Below are positions 57,701 through 64,000 of a DNA stretch of 64,000 nt, one piece after another. Positions within the stretch are counted from its first letter, which is position 1, and the number at the start of each line of letters is the position of its first letter. The notes beneath the pieces are model-generated. The model searched no databases and had not been told where the DNA came from. It was given only the letters and a program-made list of their open reading frames with translations. The DNA lies in NCBI GenBank assembly GCA_948099385.1, contig CANUEZ040000020.1:3876501-3940500 (forward strand), given 5' to 3'. A program made the position numbers and the translations under genes. Source of the DNA: Fasciola hepatica. Its lineage: Eukaryota > Platyhelminthes > Trematoda > Plagiorchiida > Fasciolidae.

Positions 57701-60134
57701 AGCTATTCACTGCCGTTTTCCAGGAGGAAGAAGCCCGTGTATTTGTCAAAAATGATTAAAGGTTCAACGTAATCTATCGAGGTGTAGGTTTCCTTCAGAA
57801 TAGCCGTCGGAACACGTGATCCATTCTTCATTAATCGAATGATGGTAGAATTTTTTATGGTCGACGTGACTCCATCATTAGTCCGTCTTTCGCCCACCTC
57901 TTTACATTTAAGAATCACGATGTCCGCTTTGTAAAGCGGTTCAATCGGGTACGATGTTACCGCCTAGTATGTGTATCAAAACATTTGCCGTCATGTTTCG
58001 CGCCAGAAAGTTCCTCTAAGAAAGTACATCCTACCAACAGAAAGACGGTCTTGTAGACGTCAGTGCTGCTGTTTGGTTGGAATATGGTGGAGATCATTGA
58101 CGGGCTTTAATATTCGGCAGAGTTAGGAACGTGAATATCCGTTGGTTTGAACTTTAATTCCGCCGATGTGGGGTTTAGCCTACTAACCCAACGAAACGAG
58201 CAGCACACCGAGGCGGGCTGTAGCCACAATCAATAACTGACTTTTCCGAAGTAAAATGGTGAAATTCATTAGCCATGATGACTTTTATGGGTACCTGAAA
58301 AGCGGCTATCACCGAGTACAAACGGTTATGTGAGTCTCAACAGCAAGTGTCATGTTGCTGACCGACTGTGTAGCAGATAGGTTTTCGTAACAAATTTAGC
58401 ACCGCTCACAAAAAAGCTGATTTATACCAGGAACAAATGTGATTTTACCTCGGAGTCACTCATCATGGTGCTGGGTTACCTTAATGGTCTCTAACAATGT
58501 TCGCACTTTGCTTTTCGAATCGATTTTAGCCTACATATTTGGCAGGTTTTCAGCACCTGTAGATGGTTGAGGATATTCTTTCCTATCAAGTCCAGTTTTT
58601 GCCTTCGTCTGCATCCATCAGACAACCGGAGGCTCCGGATAAGATTTTGTAGACCTCCATAATGAAAATGCAAACTGTACGAGGCCCTAACGAAAAATCC
58701 TCGCCACGGTGAGCACTATGGTCTTCAGATCTTTGTGGTATCACATTTCACTGTTCATGTAAAATGGCTCGATGTCTAACGCTCAAGTTCTAAGTGGCAT
58801 CAAAGACAACAAGTTTTGGATGCGAGTACGGGGTCTTCATTAACGAATGTAGTGATAGTGATAATACATACGTAAGAGGAAAAACAAATTCGTAAGCAAA
58901 GTGAATTTATTGGTCGTCAAACTAGCTCGCTGACCGGTCGATGTCCTAAGATTTACTCAAAGCTAAGGGCAGGTATGTGTGAGCCAGCATAGAAGAACTG
59001 ATGCCTAAGATGCAAGAGAAAACAGTCAGGCGAATAATTACGCTGTGTTAAAACTTCAAACTCTTACCATGTCTTCGTGATTTCCGCTTTTTACCTTGTC
59101 TTCGACTCTTTTTCCACTTCGTGTTTCTATTCTTTTTACCCTTGAATTGATGCTGGAAGGTAGCAACCGAAACCAGAGGACAGAAGTGTGGGGTTAGTGG
59201 TTGAATGAACTGAGCTGAACTGATGTGAAACATTCCAAGCATTAGCGCATTTTGACAGTACCCACAATGAACACTACACAGATGGAAACAAGATACTCAT
59301 CAGGACGCTCAAAATTAGAGCTCGTTTATTGATGGATTGTTTTTAGTTGAGTTGAACGGTTGTTTGCCTTGATTATATATATCGGGCTGAAAACGGAAAT
59401 GCTAAACCACTAGGCCAGTTACTGTAGATTAGTAACCAATTCAGTGTTAGGAGTAAAATAAGAGGCAAGTCTTACTGTTGGATTTGTTCAACTCATGAAA
59501 GTGGTATAGAACTAAATTTAATCGAGGAAACAAGTAAATGCATGATCTAGGTAAGTGGTGGAACAAATTCTCAAGTAATCATCTGAAAATCCATAGCACT
59601 GAACCCGGGATCGTTACAGATTGTAAGTAGTAGAAGTTCGAGTAGAATACTCGATAGATTTCAAATGAAATGCTAAAAACGCGTATACGTACTCAACAAC
59701 ACCGCAACGTCAATAGGTCAGCTTGCATGATCATCCACTCATGAATAGGGTATATTATCAGCGTGAGTGTACATAGTCCTAGGCTTCTCTACTTTCGATG
59801 AGCACTGACGGATTTGTTGTCGTTATTGCGGTGAAACTTCCGTTGCGTTTGATTTGGCGTTCCGTGTCTGCCGTATATCAATGGCATTTAGAGTTTAGCC
59901 GGTTCGGAGGGATTAACTTCTGGTTTTTGGTGACACAACCCTGTGGTTTACGGCCGTTGTCCCTGTTAGACAGCAAACTGCTTAATGATGATACGATCTG
60001 GGTCCAAAGATGCACGTCGTCGTGGAAGCAAGATGACTAATCAATACTAATTGTCTTTGCGCATCAAGTAAAACCACTATCCTGGCTTCGATTTCACTTT
60101 TTCAGTTGGATGTTTTTGTCTATAAAAGTAAACC
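54705..60134. other. Unassigned sequence
   Basis: The longest stretch without a recognised element. Frames on both strands are under about 95 codons and none carries a familiar motif. The section around 56540-57700 is pyrimidine-rich on the plus strand like other LINE-related regions; 58-59.8 kb is AT-richer and more even. No tandem repeat, rRNA or tRNA was seen. A host intron or long-decayed repeats would both be compatible. Confidence 0.35.
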
Positions 60135-60245
60135 TAGGTGCATGGGGTCCGATAAATCCACCAACTCAGTAGTTACAAACATTAAAGGATATGGCTAAAA
60201 GCGGCGACCAGCGGCGGCATTGTATTCGCACTTTCTTTGCCCACT
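60135..60245 (+). repeat. 3' end fragment of an RTE-type LINE
   Basis: Matches the C-terminal coding end of the RTE element at 62850-62960: GGTGCATGGGGTCCGATAAATC versus the GGCTGGGGTCCAAAAGATC block, then AAAGGATATGGCTAAAAGCG versus AAGGATATGGCTTCGAACCG, then GCATTGTATTCGCACTTTCT. Order and spacing agree. It lies immediately upstream of the 5' part of that element, so two RTE copies sit head to tail. Confidence 0.6.
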
Positions 60246-60339
60246 TGGTGCCACTGTTTGCAGTTCTCTTCCTGCCCTTTTCACGACCTTCATTGCTTTG
60301 GTTGTCAGTTAAGGTTCCTGTTGAGAGATAGCAACCAGA

Positions 60340-60800
60340 ACCGCAACACAGTTCATGGGTATTGGTTGTTCAGACTGAGGCCGAGCACATTTATATGGTT
60401 TACTGTGTTGTTCGTGCAACGCGATCGGTTTTGTGCAGGCAATCGATTGTTCTTGTCTAGCACCAATTTCCGACACAGCTTGCGTCGCACAACGACGCGG
60501 CGCTCTTTTTATTACGTGCTTGTGCATGAGTGCAGTGGAAGGGGCAATCAACCCATGGCCAGGAAAGCCCACTGCACTATTGGGATAACCGGCAACCAGA
60601 CCCTCAGACTTGGAGTGGCGAAGAACCACATAAGGTCCCAACTCTACAGGTACTCTAAGCCAGATTGATCATATCGCACTAAGCTACCGGTAGCGCAGTT
60701 CTGTTCAGAACTGTAGATCTTACTGGTCCACGTACGTAGAGTCGGACCATGCATCAGTTTTAATGTGATTATCTCTCCAGCTCCACGGTCATCGTCGCAA
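60340..60800 (+). pseudogene. RTE endonuclease C-terminal part (frameshifted)
   Basis: The frame 60237-60668 contains RDRFCAGNRLFLSSTNFRHS, then LRRTTTRRS, the region of an RTE-type APE endonuclease that precedes its last catalytic block. After a frameshift the plus strand reads QIDHIALSYR near 60665 and SYWSTYVESDHASV near 60720-60760, the C-terminal S-D-H motif. The N-terminal half with ETWL and GDFN was not found, and the 5' end may be truncated. Directly followed by the linker and RT of the same copy. Confidence 0.72.
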
Positions 60801-60934
60801 ACCGCAAATCCAGTTAGCCATGCAACGTATGTGATCCAGAAGTACGCACCCGTTATAAGCAGAAGTTAGCACATGAGATAGGATCTACGACGAACAGAAA
60901 TGTAGATGAGCATTGGGCTCATATCAAACAGGCG

Positions 60935-62971
60935 ATGCACTTTGCAGCAGGTTTCGCCTGTGGTCCTAGATCCGTTGTCTATCAAAGACACTGGATCTCG
61001 CAAGAGTCGCTGAGTATAATGGAGCAAAAGCATCAGCTCTCGAACCGTAAGGAGATGAATAAGATGCGGAGAAAGCTGCAAAGACAAGTTACGAAAAGCC
61101 TTATGAATGATCGCGAAAACTGGTGGGTCAAGGTAGCCGAAGAAATGAAAATAGCAGCTGCTTCAGGTAACAGTCAAAGACTGTTCAAACTTATTCGTGA
61201 CACCAGTGGACGGTGAACCCCAGTCAGTGAAACGATTTGGGATAGAAATGGAGAACCCATCCATAGCAAACAGCAAAGGCTTGACCGATGGGTCGAATAC
61301 TTCAAGGAGCAGTTTAGCTGGCCGCACGCTAGTGTAGTTACTCCCGTATCAACAACTGCGACTCCTTGGGTGGTATCACTTGAGCCCCCATCGGAAGTAG
61401 AAGTAGAGTCTTGCATTCGATCACTAAAGCAAGGGAAAGCGGCAGGTCCCGACGAACTTCCCCCAGTTCTTTTCAAACTGGGTGGGAATGTTTTGATAAA
61501 ATCACTTACCGCTTTGCTCCGTGACATTTGGAACGAGGAGCGTATTCCGTTAATATGGAATGAGTCGTTGATTGTTCCCATCTTCAAGAAGGGAATACGC
61601 AATGACTGCACTAATCATCGTGGGATTAGATTAATTCCGATAGTCACAAAAGTATTAGCTTCGATTTTGCTGCATCGTCTTACACCGGCTCGCGAGAGGA
61701 ACACCCGCGAACAGCAGACTGGATTCCGCCCAATTCGAGGATGCATCGGCCAGATTTCTACTGTTCGCCAGTTACTTGAAACGTGTCACGTGCACCGTCG
61801 ACCGGCAACAATGGCTTTCTTGGAATTGAAAGACGCCTTCGCTTCAGTTGATCGAACAGCGCTTTTCAGTACTCTTCATCAAAAAGGTATGCCACAGAAG
61901 TTCGTAGATCTACTGAGATCATTGTATTCTCATACTTCTGGCCGTGTAAGAGTTTACGTTGAACTATCCAGTCCGTTCGAAACGACCAGTGGTGTTTGAC
62001 AAGGATGTCCCATGTCTATATTCCTGTTTAACTTCGTCATGGACGAGATAATGGAGAATGCGTTGCAAAATCTTCAGGATGTAGGCGTCGAACTAGGAAA
62101 TAGTGGGAAGTTGTGTGACCTAGATTACGCGGACGATGTTGTCTGCTTGTTCGAATCCACGGAACATGCTCAACTTGCACTAGATAGACTCGCAAGAGCT
62201 GTAGCTCCATTTGGCATTCGCTTTGCACCTTCAAAGTGTAAAGTGATGTTGCAAGACTTCACGTCAACGATATCCAGCTTGAGGCTCGATGGGGAGGTGC
62301 TGGCAGTTGTCGACCGTTTCACCTACTTCGGCAGCAGCGTAACGACGGATGGGAGCACAGTAGTAGAGGTGAGCACGCGTATATCCAAGGCTCGATTGGC
62401 GTACGCTGGACTAAAGCACTTGTGACGCCGACCTGATATTTCACTGAAGTTGAAAGGCCGTGTATACTGTGCTGCAGTGCGTTCAGTTTTGTTGTATGGT
62501 TGCGAAACTTGGAGTCTGAGTGCTGAAGATATTCGCCGTCTTGAGGTATTTGACCATCGATCTTTACGTAGTATCGCTAGGATTGGGTGGAATAGCCGAG
62601 TAAGCAACGATGAGGTCAGAAATCGAGTATTGGGTAGTAATTCGGAGAACGTTTTGTCACAGCGTATCCAGAATAGTAGACTTCATTGGTTGGGGCACGT
62701 GTTGCTTATGACAAACACACGTGTACCATGCCGTGTCATATTCTCTGTTCCTCCTTAGGAGTAGAAAAAACCACGTGAAGGTTAACAGATGACGTGGTAG
62801 TGGGGAATGAGGAAATGTAAAGCGAAGTTAGGAAAAGTAGATGCTTCACGTCTTCGTGGCTGGGGTCCAAAAGATCCGTCAACCAGTTGTCTGGAGACGC
62901 TGAAGGATATGGCTTCGAACCGCGAACAGTGGCGAGCGTGTTGTCACTTTCTGTCGAATCAGAATGACTGA
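60935..62971 (+). pseudogene. RTE-clade LINE linker, reverse transcriptase and C-terminus (stops only)
   Basis: One reading frame runs from 60935 to the natural stop at 62969-62971 without any frameshift, but with seven in-frame stops (61214, 61997, 62423, 62756, 62762, 62783, 62798). Order: a linker with RKLQRQVTKSLMNDRENWWV, then WDRNGEPI and RWVEYFKEQF, RT with LKQGKAAGPDELPPVLFK, NHRGIRLIPIVTKVLASIL, QQTGFRPIRGC, LELKDAFASVDR, then QGCPMSIFLFNFVMDEIM and LDYADDVVCLF (catalytic Asp pair intact), then FTYFGSSVTTDG, LYGCETWSLSAEDIRRLEVF, GHV and WRACCHFLSNQND at the end. The GSSVTTDG and CETW motifs are typical of RTE-type elements. RT would prime on nicked target DNA. Without the stops the domain is complete. 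Confidence 0.9.
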
Positions 62972-63178
62972 TCGGTGTACGTTTGTACAGTTAGACTGTG
63001 TATTCCGTGCGTTGGCTATTAGGGCGTTGTTTCCTTTTCACTCCCGTGTAGGTCCAGTCCCTGTCCATCTTGTATATTCATACTTTCTAATTCAGCGTGC
63101 AACATGATGAGAAAGGCAGTGGTCATTGGGGCTTGCCCTGCTGTTGAACGCTGTACGATGATGATGATGATGGTAATC
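62972..63178 (+). repeat. RTE 3' UTR ending in a TGATGA repeat
   Basis: About 200 bp follow the stop of the RTE frame and end in ACGATGATGATGATGATGG (63157-63175). Short 3' UTRs with a short-repeat tail instead of poly(A) are usual for RTE elements, so this is taken as the 3' end of the insertion. The sequence changes character after it. Confidence 0.75.
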
Positions 63179-64000
63179 GGTTTACATCAGCCAGCTAAGT
63201 AAAGTGGTTCATGATACAGCTTCTCTGTATTGTCAGAATATTCATTCTTGCAGTTTCTTGTTCGCCGCTGTACGTAGCATAAAACTGCATTGAAGAGCTT
63301 CCTAACAGTGGACGTTTAGCTCCCATTTCAAAGCCGATATAATAGCTTGCTGCAATATACGCTTCAAGAGAATAATCCTGTGTACCGTTGATTGTCGTTC
63401 GACTGATTGAAACGCTTCTGGTCGATGTTGCTACCTTATCGTGGTGATCGGGTTTGCGAGCAACAATGACCTCGAGGGCTATGCCGATTTGGCCACAAAC
63501 ACATTCCTTCAGGGTCACGCATATCGGACAGGCCCAGGGCGAGTAACGAGACAAAAGCAACGCGGCATTGGCAGATGATGTGGCGAGATCTCCTCCTGGC
63601 AGCGAACTTCATAAAAGCCATAGAAGCCCATAGACATCAACGTGACGTGCGCGAATGTGGCCCACCACCAAATGAGGCCATTGCCCGTTGTCTCTTACCC
63701 AGCTATCTTGAGTGGAGTAAGACTCACTAGGGCGCGTTGAACATCCTCGACTGGCTGACTGCCACCCAAAAGGCGTATGAACCTCATGTTCGGTCACCGG
63801 CTCCCAGCACAAACTTCCTGTTACCGATAGGTAGCACTTTGTTGTCACGGGTTAGGGTTGCTATCTGACGTTGGTCTGCTTGAAAAGAAAGGCTTCATGT
63901 TGGTCACGAATCAACCCACACCCTTACAGTAGGTACCTGTTGCGAGTAGCCAAAGGCAGTGGGCCTTTGAGGTCGACATTTAAACGTTAGAATGGAGACG
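63179..64000. other. Unassigned, with minus-strand open frames
   Basis: Minus-strand frames at 63560-63195 (121 codons) and 63848-63609 (79 codons) are open but match nothing I recognise. The first has a Cys-rich start (CPICVTLKECVCGQ) that might be a zinc-binding patch. No splice sites or flanking exons could be argued for. It begins right after the RTE tail, so it may be pre-insertion DNA. Confidence 0.3.

Noticed and set aside
1..64000. CRISPR arrays, bacterial operons, ribosome binding sites
   Set aside because: No direct-repeat arrays or compact co-oriented genes. Everything points to a eukaryotic repeat region.

Overview
This window looks like a stretch of metazoan intergenic DNA built almost entirely from retroelements. 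No host gene, exon set, rRNA or true tRNA was recognised. The element mix is BEL/Pao LTR elements, CR1/Jockey-like LINEs, an RTE-clade LINE and tRNA-derived SINEs, in mosaic decay with nested insertions. That fits a repeat-rich flatworm genome (Platyhelminthes, perhaps a large-genome tapeworm); the organism is inferred from element types only.

Layout. 1-10 kb: two broken minus-strand LINE reverse transcriptase (RT) remnants, the second split by a solo BEL LTR at 6.3-6.6 kb. 11-14 kb: a degenerate plus-strand LINE (Ser/Pro-rich frame, endonuclease piece, RT piece). 19-23.5 kb: two nearly identical ~500-bp arms in inverted orientation, with a solo LTR and a LINE C-terminal remnant between them. 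20.8 and 24.8-25.3 kb: SINE copies with visible Pol III boxes. 29.2-31 kb: a minus-strand LINE interrupted by a solo LTR with a clear 5-bp target duplication. 31.5-37.8 kb: the best BEL/Pao element (minus), with gag-protease, RT, RNase H, integrase and a 5' LTR. 38.1-41.4 kb: two truncated BEL elements joined tail to tail. 41.7-42.9 kb: a LINE endonuclease remnant. 43.3-46.5 kb: the only long intact frame, a CR1/Jockey-like ORF2 with endonuclease and RT catalytic motifs present. 50.6-51.3 kb: a decayed relative of it. 51.3-54.7 kb: a third minus-strand BEL element with an internal deletion. 60.1-63.2 kb: an RTE-clade LINE whose frame carries stops but no frameshift over 2 kb, ending in a TGA-repeat tail.

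The elements do not form a pathway; they record successive insertions. LTRs lie inside LINEs at 6.3 and 29.7 kb, LTRs abut LINE pieces at 38.1 and 51.3 kb, and related elements in opposite orientation have been joined or paired. The long stretches between recognised pieces are mostly pyrimidine- or purine-skewed DNA, probably further eroded element sequence, and are listed as unassigned.
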